DNA of 64,000 nt from Sphingobacterium deserti (GTDB lineage: Bacteria; Bacteroidota; Bacteroidia; Sphingobacteriales; Sphingobacteriaceae), in contig NZ_JJMU01000024.1 of the NCBI RefSeq assembly GCF_000757725.1, positions 62,001 to 126,000 of the forward strand. Reading direction: 5' to 3'. Below, piece after piece: positions 9,412 through 17,501 of the stretch. Position numbers and translations under genes: made by a program. How positions within the stretch are numbered: position 1 is the first letter of the stretch; each line of letters opens with the position of its first letter. The notes under the pieces were generated by a model. It saw only the letters and a list, made by a program, of their open reading frames with translations. It had not been told where the DNA came from and searched no databases.

Positions 9412-9696
9412 ATGACTAAAGCAGAAATTATTGCGGAGATCTCTAACAAAACAGGCTTAGAGAAAGTAGATGTTCAAGAAACAGTTGAAGCATTTTTTAA
9501 AGTTGTTAAGAATGCAATGGTTGGTGGCGAGAATGTGTATGTTAGGGGTTTTGGAAGTTTCGTAGTGAAACAAAGAGCAGAGAAAACAGCACGTAACATT
9601 TCAAAAAACACAGCTATCATCATCCCTGCGCACTTCGTGCCAAGCTTCAAACCTGCAAAAGTTTTTGTTGAAAAGGTTAAACAAGGAAACAAGTAA
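9412..9696 (+). CDS. HU/IHF family DNA-binding protein
   Basis: A 94-residue histone-like protein: MTKAEIIAEISNKTGL at the N-terminal helices, GFGSFVVKQRAEKTARN leading into the DNA-binding arm, and the terminal strand PSFKPAKVFVEKV. The usual RNPRTG at the arm is replaced by RNISKNT, typical of a Bacteroidota HU variant. It bends DNA and compacts the nucleoid. It has its own promoter and is followed after 6 bases by a TPR gene, so the two are probably cotranscribed. Confidence 0.92.
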   Translation: MTKAEIIAEISNKTGLEKVDVQETVEAFFKVVKNAMVGGENVYVRGFGSFVVKQRAEKTARNISKNTAIIIPAHFVPSFKPAKVFVEKVKQGNK

Positions 9697-9702
9697 ATCA
9701 GG

Positions 9703-10536
9703 ATGAATACCAAACAAATAATAGTAATCGTAATTGTTCTTGCCCTAATGGGGGCATTGCTTGCGCGCCCTATAAAAGGTTTGGTAGAGGATAATAAGGG
9801 AGCAAACGCCTCTACAACCACAGAAGCATCATCAGCTTTTAATTTCCAGAGCGTATCAGACATGACTAAACAATCGATCAATGGTAGTTTAGCGCAAGAG
9901 ATTACGGCTTTGGAAGCAAAAGTGGCTAATGCAGAAGGGGAAGAGAAGCTACCTTTATTAGAAGAACTGGCAAAAAAATGGGATGATTTAGCCAAAGATG
10001 CTCCTCGGGGATTTATTTATGAGGAAATGGCGAAAATTAGCCCTAAATTTGAATATTGGTTGAAAGCCGGAGATGCATTTCGCTCCGCGTATACCAACTT
10101 GCAGGATACAGCTATGGCGACCGAGCTCAATCGATTGGCTATTCAATCTTATGAGCAGGCTACTGCGCTGGATGCGAACAATTTGGATGCAAAAACGGGG
10201 CTAGGCGCTGCGATGGTCACCGGAACGAACAATCCTATGGCGGGCATTGCTTTATTGAGGGAAGTAGTCGCCAAGGAGCCAAAGAATATTCAAGCAAACA
10301 AAACATTGGGATTGTTTTCATTGCAATCCCGTCAATTCGACAAAGCGATCGAACGATTCAAAACTGTTGTCGAGTTGAAGCCTGATGCCGAATCGTATTT
10401 TTATTTGGCGACAGGTTATGAAAATATCGGGTTGAAAAACGAGGCTATTGCTGCTTTTCAGAAAAGTAAGGAGCTAGCCGCTGATCCGACCCTATCTCAA
10501 TTCATCGAACGTCGTGTCGAAGAACTGAGTAAGTAA
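9703..10536 (+). CDS. Membrane-anchored tetratricopeptide repeat protein
   Basis: A 277-residue protein with one N-terminal membrane segment (residues about 5-22, MNTKQIIVIVIVLALMGALL) and an acidic linker. An alpha-helical region follows with TPR-type repeats toward the C-terminus (LDAKTGLGAAMV; QANKTLGLFSLQSRQFDKAIERF; YFYLATGYENIGLKNEAIAAFQKSKEL). TPRs mediate protein contacts; the partner is unknown. The start lies 6 bases after the HU stop. The same HU-TPR-COX24-RNase G order is, as I recall, common in related genomes, hinting at a nucleoid or RNA-linked role, but that is inference. Confidence 0.8.
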   Translation: MNTKQIIVIVIVLALMGALLARPIKGLVEDNKGANASTTTEASSAFNFQSVSDMTKQSINGSLAQEITALEAKVANAEGEEKLPLLEELAKKWDDLAKDAPRGFIYEEMAKISPKFEYWLKAGDAFRSAYTNLQDTAMATELNRLAIQSYEQATALDANNLDAKTGLGAAMVTGTNNPMAGIALLREVVAKEPKNIQANKTLGLFSLQSRQFDKAIERFKTVVELKPDAESYFYLATGYENIGLKNEAIAAFQKSKELAADPTLSQFIERRVEELSK

Positions 10537-10573
10537 TTAACATATTAATTTATCATTTAAAAACATTAAAGCT

Positions 10574-10663
10574 ATGCCAAGCGGAAAAAAAAGAAAAAGA
10601 CACAAGATGGCTACTCACAAACGTAAAAAACGTTTAAGAAAAAACAGACACAAGAAAAAATAA
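10574..10663 (+). CDS. AURKAIP1/COX24-type small basic protein, 29 residues
   Basis: A very short gene starting at ATG 10574 and ending at TAA 10661-10663. The peptide begins MPSGKKRKRHKMATHKRKKR and ends RLRKNRHKKK; over half its residues are Lys or Arg. This matches the Bacteroidota AURKAIP1/COX24 domain proteins, whose mitochondrial relatives are small-ribosomal-subunit proteins. A ribosome-associated role is therefore likely. It sits 37 bases after the TPR gene and just ahead of a terminator and the RNase G gene. Confidence 0.8.
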   Translation: MPSGKKRKRHKMATHKRKKRLRKNRHKKK

Positions 10664-10703
10664 GCTTGTTGATCTTATTGGCTGAAGCCGCATAAGACGT
10701 TGT

Positions 10704-10750
10704 ACAATCTATGGTTTCACTCTGGTAAAACTGTAGATTGTATTTTTTCA
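10704..10750 (+). terminator. Terminator between the COX24-like gene and RNase G
   Basis: ACAATCTA pairs with TAGATTGT, and the stem extends inward (TGGTTT / AAACTG) to about 14 bp with wobbles, followed by ATTTTTTC. It could end the HU-TPR-COX24 transcript or act as an attenuator in the RNase G leader. A near-consensus -7 box (TATGTTTC, 10763-10770) lies just after it. Confidence 0.75.
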
Positions 10751-10818
10751 TTAACGAGTTTTTATGTTTCATCAGACGGGGTACCTATCGTCGTATCCTG
10801 ATCTTAAAAAAGTAGCTG

Positions 10819-12372
10819 TTGGTAAAGGAACTTATTATCGATTCCACTCCCGAAAAAGGAGTAACTATTGCTTTACTACAGGACAAACAGCTTGTTGAGC
10901 TGAACAAGGAAAAGGCTGATAACAATTTCGCCGTTGGCGATATTTATCTCGGGCGGGTCAAAAAGATCATGCCAGGCCTAAATGCCGCTTTCGTAGATGT
11001 AGGCTACGAAAAAGATGCGTTCTTACATTATTTGGATTTAGGGCCACAGGTTCAGTCTTTACTCAAGCTAACGCGTATTGTAAAGAACGGCAGCTATCAG
11101 GAGAAGCTGCTCAATAGTTTGAAACTTGAAAAGGACATTGATAAAGCAGGAAAAATTTCGGATATTTTGAGCCGAAATGTGCTTTTACCGGTACAAATTG
11201 CTAAAGAACCTATCTCAACGAAAGGCCCAAGATTAAGTTCTGACCTTTCAATTGCAGGTAGATTTGTTGTATTGGTTCCGTTTTCGAGTACCGTTTCCAT
11301 CTCTAAAAGGATCAAGGGCAACCCCGAACGTACCCGACTTAAGAAAATTGTAGAAAGTATTAAGCCCGCTAACTTTGGCGTCATAATACGGACAGTTTCT
11401 GAAGGTAAGGGTGTCGAGGAAATGCAAAAAGACCTTTTAGACTTAATCTCTAAATGGGAACTTTTTACCAAACGTCTTAAAACTGCTGAACCCGCTCATA
11501 AGGTATTGGGAGAAATGGATAGAGCATCTACCATTTTGCGCGATATTTTGACAGACGAGTTTACGCATATTCATGTCAATGATCTTACCCTTTACGACGA
11601 AGTAAAATCGTATGTACAGGAGATTTCACCCGATCTAGAAAAGATAGTAAAGCTGTATAAGCATAAGGAGCCCATCTTTGATCATTTCGGTGTAGAAAGG
11701 CAAATTAAGGCGTCTTTCGGCAAAACGGTAAACTTACAGGGAGGTGCTTATCTTGTGATTGAGCACACCGAAGCACTCCACGTTGTGGATGTGAACAGTG
11801 GAAACCGAATTGCCAGCAAAGAGAATCAAGAAGAAAATGCATTGCTGGTCAATAAAGAGGCCGCAAAAGAGATCGCAAGGCAATTGCGATTGCGCGATAT
11901 GGGCGGTATTGTAGTCATCGATTTTATCGATATGCATAAACCAACCAATCGAAAAGAGCTTTATAGTTATCTGAAAGAGTGTATGGCGAATGATCGCGCT
12001 AAACACACGATTCTTCCGCCGAGCAAATTCGGTTTAGTGCAGATAACCAGACAGCGCGTCAGACCAGAAATGAGCGTGGTAACAAGTGAAAAATGCCCCG
12101 CTTGTGGAGGAACTGGCGAAATTCGCTCGAGCATCGTTTTGCTCGACGATATTGAGAATAATTTGAGCTTCATTTTGCAAGAACAAAATGAAAAGGGTGT
12201 CACCCTCGCGGTACATCCTTATATTGGCGCCTACATCACGTCAGGATTAATTTCAAGGAGAGTGAAATGGTTTTTTAAATACGGTAAATGGATTAAAATC
12301 AAAACCGCATCATCATACCACCTCACGCAGTTCCGTTTCTTCAACAACAAAGAGGAAGAAATTAAGCTCTAA
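10819..12372 (+). CDS. rng: Ribonuclease E/G family endoribonuclease
   Basis: A 517-residue RNase G-like enzyme starting at TTG 10819 (MVKELIIDSTPEKGVTIALL). It has an S1 RNA-binding region (VGDIYLGRVKKIMPGLNAAFVDVG, about 41-64) and a catalytic domain with metal-binding Asp in HVVDVNSGNR and VVIDFIDM. The zinc-link CPAC lies at about 426-429. It cleaves single-stranded A/U-rich RNA in rRNA maturation and mRNA decay. The TTG start fits because family homology begins right there and no ATG is nearby. Length is RNase G-like, without the long RNase E C-terminal scaffold. Confidence 0.93.
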   Translation: MVKELIIDSTPEKGVTIALLQDKQLVELNKEKADNNFAVGDIYLGRVKKIMPGLNAAFVDVGYEKDAFLHYLDLGPQVQSLLKLTRIVKNGSYQEKLLNSLKLEKDIDKAGKISDILSRNVLLPVQIAKEPISTKGPRLSSDLSIAGRFVVLVPFSSTVSISKRIKGNPERTRLKKIVESIKPANFGVIIRTVSEGKGVEEMQKDLLDLISKWELFTKRLKTAEPAHKVLGEMDRASTILRDILTDEFTHIHVNDLTLYDEVKSYVQEISPDLEKIVKLYKHKEPIFDHFGVERQIKASFGKTVNLQGGAYLVIEHTEALHVVDVNSGNRIASKENQEENALLVNKEAAKEIARQLRLRDMGGIVVIDFIDMHKPTNRKELYSYLKECMANDRAKHTILPPSKFGLVQITRQRVRPEMSVVTSEKCPACGGTGEIRSSIVLLDDIENNLSFILQEQNEKGVTLAVHPYIGAYITSGLISRRVKWFFKYGKWIKIKTASSYHLTQFRFFNNKEEEIKL

Positions 12373-12409
12373 AAAAAATTGAAAAGGGGTTGTCCAAAAT
12401 GCCCTTTTC
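12371..12409 (-). terminator. Terminator of the TetR gene (minus strand)
   Basis: GAAAAGGG / CCCTTTTC stem; on the minus strand it is followed by AATTTTTTTT. The T-run overlaps the end of the RNase G gene. Confidence 0.7.
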
Positions 12410-12426
12410 TAGAACAAACAACTAAA

Positions 12427-12455
12427 ATCCCCGACGCCATAAAAGCGCCGGGGAT
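12427..12455 (+). terminator. GC-rich hairpin after RNase G
   Basis: ATCCCCG and CGGGGAT form a stem around ACGCCATAAAAGCGC, with inner GC pairs possible. The following ATATTTGTT is only a weak T-tract. Probably the RNase G terminator. Confidence 0.55.
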
Positions 12456-12505
12456 ATTTGTTAAAAACAATGGACCTAACTCGAAGAGCAAAGATTAAGG
12501 TATAT

Positions 12506-13165
12506 TTACTCGTTGTCGTTGGTCGCTTTCTTTTTGTCCTCGTTCAAATCATAAATATTATCAAGAATCAGATTGATCGCGTCGAGTACTCTTTTACGCC
12601 CCTTATCTTGGCTTAGGTCAATCCCACAGAAATTCGCTTTCTGGACAGATGAATATGCGGCTAAGTGATATACAGCGGCCATAAGAACTGATACTACTCC
12701 ACGATAATCTATTCTTCCATCAAACCTTTTATCTGCTTTCTGCAGAATTAAACGCTCAGCAAATAGCTCCCTTTTTTTTAATAAAGATGTTGTATTATAG
12801 TTTGATTCGTGCAGCCCCCAAAGAACAAGTTGTCTCATTTCAGGATTCAAGATTAAATAATTGAATTGTTCTCCTAGTAGATTCTTTAAGACATCTTTCT
12901 CAGTCATTTCCGAATAATCCCTCTTTTCTGCTTGGCTCGTCCAGTAATCGATACCTTCACTATATTGCTCAATAAGTGTCTTAAAATCTCCAAAGTATCG
13001 ATAGATGAGATTTTTACTGATACCAGCTTCGAGAGACACTTTGTTGACACCCAAGTTTCCAAAGCCCTTGTCTTTGAGAATGTAGCCAAAAGCTTTCTTT
13101 AACCTTTCCTTCTTCTCATCAACGTTCCTGCAGAAGCCTTTAATTTGATTTCTTTTGTTAGTCAT
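12506..13165 (-). CDS. TetR/AcrR family transcriptional regulator
   Basis: About 219 residues. The N-terminal helix-turn-helix reads LKKAFGYILKDKGFGNLGVNKVSLEAGISKNLIYRYFGDFKTLI, with the TetR-type YRYF recognition helix. The C-terminal half is a helical ligand or dimer domain. The ATG at 13165 is chosen because AAAGGAG stands 6 bases upstream, one of the few good Shine-Dalgarno sequences here; the in-frame TTG at 13189 is rejected. The regulator is isolated: no divergent partner is close, and the next gene (C10 protease) is 418 bases away on the other strand. Its target is unknown. Confidence 0.85.
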   Translation of the reverse strand: MTNKRNQIKGFCRNVDEKKERLKKAFGYILKDKGFGNLGVNKVSLEAGISKNLIYRYFGDFKTLIEQYSEGIDYWTSQAEKRDYSEMTEKDVLKNLLGEQFNYLILNPEMRQLVLWGLHESNYNTTSLLKKRELFAERLILQKADKRFDGRIDYRGVVSVLMAAVYHLAAYSSVQKANFCGIDLSQDKGRKRVLDAINLILDNIYDLNEDKKKATNDNE

Positions 13166-13583
13166 ATCTACTCCTTTTTCTAGATGCAATATTGATCATA
13201 CGCTTACCATAATAACTGGATTCCACACCGAAGAAATTCTTTGAAATATAACAAATTAAGTTTTAGAGAACAATTTCGAAATGTTTTTTGTAGAATATAT
13301 TTTACTTATTCTCGTGGCTATCAAATATTTCGAATAAAAGACAGCATGTTACCACTTTTTATAAATGCGCAGCATACTTTTGCTACGCTGTTAAACATAT
13401 AAGTGCTAGGAATTTTGTGCTAAGACCTATTAGTTTACGCTCATGGATAATAACTCCAATCCCATATTGTAAAAATATATATGGAATCTAGGATAGCAAG
13501 ATTCTTTGGGGGCTTATATCCCAACTAATATGACTTAAGTAGCAAATGCGCCACAGATAACTATTACTATATAATCTTTAAAA
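13166..13583. other. AT-rich gene-free stretch between TetR and C10 protease
   Basis: 418 bases without a supported gene. It should hold the divergent promoters of both neighbours, but no exact TAnnTTTG element or convincing palindromic operator was found. Confidence 0.4.
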
Positions 13584-14801
13584 ATGAAAACAAAAAAATT
13601 AATTGTATTACTATTTGGCGGTTTATTCTTGTACACGAGCTGTCAAAAGGAATCACCTTATAATGATTCGCAATTGAATCCATCAGCGTATGCCGAAAAA
13701 ATAAACGTGAGGAGCCAAAAAGAGGTAGAATCGGTCGTATCGAACTTATTCTTGACAAGAACTAAACTTACAAAGTCTTCAACTAATCCAAGTGAGAGAA
13801 CAAATTTGCACATATCTGCACTTACAACAGAGGGCTTAGGTGATCGTCGTGCAGAAAACGACACATTGCTTTTCCTCGTAAAAAACACAGGTCTTTCTAA
13901 TTCAGTAGTTGTTTCGGCCAATACGGACTGCGAACCGGTAATAGCTATTTTTGATAACGAAAACATCTCTATTAATGATTTGGTTTTAGACACTACTGAT
14001 ATCAATAATCCATTTATGCCAATCTTGTTAAGTGCTATTGAATATAATAAAGATCCCAAATCTTTTGACGACTATAAATTACAAAGTACAAAATCCTTTA
14101 TATCGACTAGATCATCTTTAAAAGCTAGTAACAAAACAGTTGTTGAAGAAGTGTTACCACGAGTTCAGGTTCAGTGGGGGCAATCACAAGATCCTTATAA
14201 TCGATATACTCCCAACAACTGGCACGCAGGTTGTGTAGCTACAGTTGTTGCGCAAGCTTTATCTGTGACGAAACATTTAGATATGTTTAATGGTATTTCA
14301 TTAAATTGGAATAACTTGGTGAAGATGAAAAATTCTGCTTATGTGAATCAATTTCCTAATGAAGCAAATACTCTCGGTCTACTGATGAGGCAAATCGGTA
14401 ATGCTGTAGGAATGGATTACGGAGCTTCAGGAAGTGGTGCAAGCACAAAAAAAGCTCTCGACATATTCTTTTCTGGAAAGTTAAACCCTTACTTTGTAAA
14501 TCCTAGCAAGGGTGCTATCAAATTAGGTTTGACGGGACACCCAACGAATGTAACCGTAATAAGTTCTAGAGACAAAAAATCATCTTGGTTAGGTGCTCCT
14601 AGAGGGAACGGCCACGCTTATATAGTAGACGGCTACAGGGTTTATTCAGACGGTTCGGATTTAGTTCATGTCAATTTTGGATGGGATAGCTCTTATTATA
14701 CAGGTTATTTTATGACAAAATTGTGGGATCCTTATTTCGTCGATAACGCCCCCGCAAGATATCCTTTTTCCATGGATGTATACAATATCAGAAAAAAATA
14801 A
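13584..14801 (+). CDS. C10 family (streptopain/SpeB-like) cysteine peptidase, lipoprotein
   Basis: A 405-residue protein with a lipoprotein signal (lipobox ending LYTSC, Cys20). A propeptide-like region extends to about residue 185 (QKEVESVVSNLF...). The C10 catalytic domain follows: VQWGQSQDPYN, nucleophile Cys217 in HAGCVAT, His344 in GHAYIVDGY, and Trp367 in NFGWD. These are the family's catalytic Cys/His and conserved Trp. SpeB-type enzymes are secreted as zymogens with broad specificity; the lipobox suggests surface or periplasmic anchoring. It is followed after 3 bases by a BACON-like lipoprotein gene. A real, intact zymogen is likely. Confidence 0.88.
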   Translation: MKTKKLIVLLFGGLFLYTSCQKESPYNDSQLNPSAYAEKINVRSQKEVESVVSNLFLTRTKLTKSSTNPSERTNLHISALTTEGLGDRRAENDTLLFLVKNTGLSNSVVVSANTDCEPVIAIFDNENISINDLVLDTTDINNPFMPILLSAIEYNKDPKSFDDYKLQSTKSFISTRSSLKASNKTVVEEVLPRVQVQWGQSQDPYNRYTPNNWHAGCVATVVAQALSVTKHLDMFNGISLNWNNLVKMKNSAYVNQFPNEANTLGLLMRQIGNAVGMDYGASGSGASTKKALDIFFSGKLNPYFVNPSKGAIKLGLTGHPTNVTVISSRDKKSSWLGAPRGNGHAYIVDGYRVYSDGSDLVHVNFGWDSSYYTGYFMTKLWDPYFVDNAPARYPFSMDVYNIRKK

Positions 14802-14804
14802 CGT

Positions 14805-15284
14805 ATGAAAAGGCTAAATTATACTCGATTGCTAACGCATGTATTTGTTACTGTAATGGTCGTTTTGTTGTTCTCCTGTGAAAAAAAAGATGGATATGCA
14901 ACCCGTCCTGAATTTGCACCGAACAAGATTGAACTAAACGGGTCTGAGCAAACTGTAATGATCACTGCAAAAAATGATGTAAAATGGTTTCTGGAAGACT
15001 TGACTATTAATGGAGAAATATTAAGACCGGAAGACTGGGACAATGATAATCGTATCAAATACCATTTCTCACAATACGTCGTTCCAAATTTCCCTCCAAA
15101 CCATTTACCTGGTGTTGACAAAATTGAATTTGAGAACTGGTTCGTCTGGGAAAGAGCAAATAATAAAACAATTAAAATTCATTTATCGGAAAACAAGGAT
15201 GGAAGATTACGCGAGATTAGTTTTCAGGCTAGTGTGGGCAATGCTGCAGATAATATTTCGATTGTGCAGAAATCAAACGACTAA
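14805..15284 (+). CDS. Small lipoprotein with BACON-like domain, partner of the C10 peptidase
   Basis: A 159-residue protein. The lipobox Cys lies in VVLLFSCEKKDG (about residue 25). The mature part resembles a BACON-type beta-sandwich: QTVMITAKNDVKWFLED, then NKTIKIHLSENKDGRLREISFQA, ending ISIVQ. It starts 3 bases after the C10 peptidase stop and shares its terminator, so the two are one operon. Known C10 loci in Streptococcus and Bacteroides carry small inhibitor genes beside the protease. An inhibitor or substrate-docking role is an inference; no inhibitor-family similarity is claimed. Confidence 0.6.
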   Translation: MKRLNYTRLLTHVFVTVMVVLLFSCEKKDGYATRPEFAPNKIELNGSEQTVMITAKNDVKWFLEDLTINGEILRPEDWDNDNRIKYHFSQYVVPNFPPNHLPGVDKIEFENWFVWERANNKTIKIHLSENKDGRLREISFQASVGNAADNISIVQKSND

Positions 15285-16273
15285 AATGAAAAAGGGCTAT
15301 CCAAACCTTTCGGATGGTCCTTTTTTATGATTCTTTCTATCGCATCGAGACGTTCAGCGGTATCGACAGCATCCAACCAATGTATTTTTATACCATCTTT
15401 TTCCATTTTACGGAAAAACGTCATCTGCCTTTTCGCGTAGCGGTGAATCTCGGTCTCTAATTTCGTGTAGAAGCTGCTTTTGTCCAGTTCGCCGAGCAAA
15501 TAAAGCGAACTGTATTTGTATTCCAACCCAAAATACTGAAGGTCGTTATGGGATAGCCCTTGCATTAATAGCTGTTCGACCTCTTCGATTAGCCCCTCAT
15601 TTAGCCGGCTTGTAAGCCGTTCACTGATGCTTTGCCTCCTAGCATCCACCGAAGGGTTTAACCCGAAGATGATGGGTTTATATCTGGTTTTCTCTTCAAC
15701 GGGCTGATAACCTGCTTTAAGCTGTTCGAGGATCTCGATGGCCCGAATCAACCTTTTATGGGAGCTCTGGTCTATTTTAAAATTAGCGGGTATTTGGTAA
15801 TTCTCGAGCCGTTGTATGAGCGTTATTTTGTCTAATGGCAACAGTTGTTGACGCAGCGACTCATCCACAGGAACCTGCGTATAGGGTTGTGCCAGGAGCA
15901 ACGTGTGCATATAAAGCCCAGTGCCACCCACCGCAATAGGAACTTTTCCTTTTGAAACAACTTTCGTAAAAGCATGGTGGAAATCGACTTTAAATTGGGA
16001 GATGTCATAGCGATCATGCGGTTCCTGAATATCGATCAAATGGTATGGAATGTCTCTATAGGACGATAGATCTTTCCCCGTCCCAATATCCATACCGCGG
16101 TATACCTGTCGGGAGTCAATGCTAATAATTTCACCAAACAAGCGTTCGGCAAGCGCCACGCCGAGCGCGGTTTTTCCAGAGGCGGTAGGGCCTAGAATAA
16201 CACATAAAAAATCAGGTGCCGAAAGATCCGACACCTGATTATTATCTATATGGTCTATCGTCTGTTCTATCAC
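15281..16273 (-). CDS. miaA: tRNA dimethylallyltransferase
   Basis: A 330-residue enzyme transferring a dimethylallyl group to A37 of tRNAs that read codons starting with U. P-loop GPTASGKT at 28-35, then ISIDSRQVYRGMDIGTGK with the substrate-binding DSRQVY, and AVGGTGLY. The start is GTG at 16273, overlapping the TGA of the upstream oxidoreductase (GTGA), an arrangement for translational coupling. Its last codons lie inside a terminator hairpin shared with the convergent lipoprotein gene, and the two stop codons overlap (15281-15284). Confidence 0.95.
   Translation of the reverse strand: MIEQTIDHIDNNQVSDLSAPDFLCVILGPTASGKTALGVALAERLFGEIISIDSRQVYRGMDIGTGKDLSSYRDIPYHLIDIQEPHDRYDISQFKVDFHHAFTKVVSKGKVPIAVGGTGLYMHTLLLAQPYTQVPVDESLRQQLLPLDKITLIQRLENYQIPANFKIDQSSHKRLIRAIEILEQLKAGYQPVEEKTRYKPIIFGLNPSVDARRQSISERLTSRLNEGLIEEVEQLLMQGLSHNDLQYFGLEYKYSSLYLLGELDKSSFYTKLETEIHRYAKRQMTFFRKMEKDGIKIHWLDAVDTAERLDAIERIIKKDHPKGLDSPFSF
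15289..15326. terminator. Bidirectional terminator inside the 3' end of miaA
   Basis: A 13-bp stem with two wobble pairs (AAAAGGGCTATCC / GGATGGTCCTTTT) and a 9-base loop, followed by T-runs on both strands. It terminates the C10 operon and also encodes the C-terminus of MiaA. Confidence 0.8.
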
Positions 16274-17442
16274 AGAACAAATTTAGTCCATTTTTCGTTG
16301 CTTTCGTTACTTGCGACCACATTTTGCACGAATGCCATTCCACGAACCCCATCTTGTACAGAAGGAAAGTCTAGCTCTTCCGCTGTAGGTGTTCTTCCTT
16401 CCCGTTTGGCGCTAACTGTTGCGGCAAAGTTTCTGTAAATGTTTGCAAAAGATTCCAGTAGACCCTCTGGGTGACCAGCGGGGATACGTGTGTTGTGCGT
16501 TGCGAAGGAACTCAATGTATATGGTGATGCGTATGCATTTCCTGTACGGTAAATTTGGCGTGGTTGATCCAACATTTTAATGATAAGATTATTTGGATCT
16601 TCATTTGCCCATTCTAATCCTCCGTTTTCACCATACACGCGGATTCTTACGGCGTTTTCCTCTCCAGCAGATATTTGCGATGCCATCAGCACACCCTTAG
16701 CGCCATCTTCAAAACGTAGCAATACAGATCCATCATCATCTAGCAAGCGTCCCTCCACAAAAGTGGTAAGATCCGCACATAGCTCTGTGATGCGAAGTCC
16801 GGTTACATATTCTGCTAAGTGTGCTGCATGGGTCCCGATATCGCCCATAACAAGTGATAAGCCGGATTTTTTTGGATCTGCGCGCCAAGCCGCGCCAGAA
16901 TTCCCTTCTCGTTCGGAAAGGCGGCTCAACCAGCCTTGCGGATACTCTACAACGATCTTCCGAATCTTTCCAAAATGTCCATCCTTTACCATCGCTTTCG
17001 CTTGTTTAACCATCGGATAGCCTGAATAGGTATGTGTTAAGCAAAGCGTACGACCCGTTTTATCTACAATCTCCTGTAATTCTTTAGCTTCATCCAACGT
17101 TACTGTCATAGGCTTCTCAACCACGACATCAAAACCGTTTTCCAGGGCTAATTTCGCTGGTCCAAAATGTAGGAAGTTAGGCGTAACGATCGTTAGAAAA
17201 TCCATACGCTCGCCTTCAGGAAGGGCAGCTTCTTTGCTAATCATTTCTTCGTAATCGGCGTATACGCGATCCGGTGCGATAAAAAGTTCTTCTCCAGATT
17301 GCTTAGATATTTCAGGATTGACGCTGAAAGCACCACAAACCAGTTCTATTTTACCATCCATAAAGGCCGCGATACGGTGAACTGCGCCAATAAAGGCGTC
17401 TTTGCCACCGCCAACCATACCCATACGTAGTTTACGTTTCAT
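16270..17442 (-). CDS. Gfo/Idh/MocA family NAD(P)-dependent oxidoreductase
   Basis: A 390-residue protein. The N-terminal Rossmann region has GMVGGGKDAFIG (about 8-19), and the family EKP motif lies at 109-111 (VVVEKPMT). The C-terminal part carries the conserved GDIGTHAAHLAEYVTG. The family oxidises or reduces sugars, inositols or related compounds; the substrate cannot be told from sequence. No signal peptide. It is cotranscribed with miaA through a GTGA overlap, probably a chance operon rather than a shared pathway. Confidence 0.88.
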   Translation of the reverse strand: MKRKLRMGMVGGGKDAFIGAVHRIAAFMDGKIELVCGAFSVNPEISKQSGEELFIAPDRVYADYEEMISKEAALPEGERMDFLTIVTPNFLHFGPAKLALENGFDVVVEKPMTVTLDEAKELQEIVDKTGRTLCLTHTYSGYPMVKQAKAMVKDGHFGKIRKIVVEYPQGWLSRLSEREGNSGAAWRADPKKSGLSLVMGDIGTHAAHLAEYVTGLRITELCADLTTFVEGRLLDDDGSVLLRFEDGAKGVLMASQISAGEENAVRIRVYGENGGLEWANEDPNNLIIKMLDQPRQIYRTGNAYASPYTLSSFATHNTRIPAGHPEGLLESFANIYRNFAATVSAKREGRTPTAEELDFPSVQDGVRGMAFVQNVVASNESNEKWTKFVL

Positions 17443-17501
17443 AAAATTATCTTCGTTTTAGTGTTTTTCCTTGGCTAAATATACGTATCACAAGCGGGTT
17501 T

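Noticed and set aside
9474-9995. 173-codon minus-strand frame over the HU and TPR genes
   Set aside because: Antisense shadow of two well-supported genes; low-complexity Ser/Phe-rich translation.
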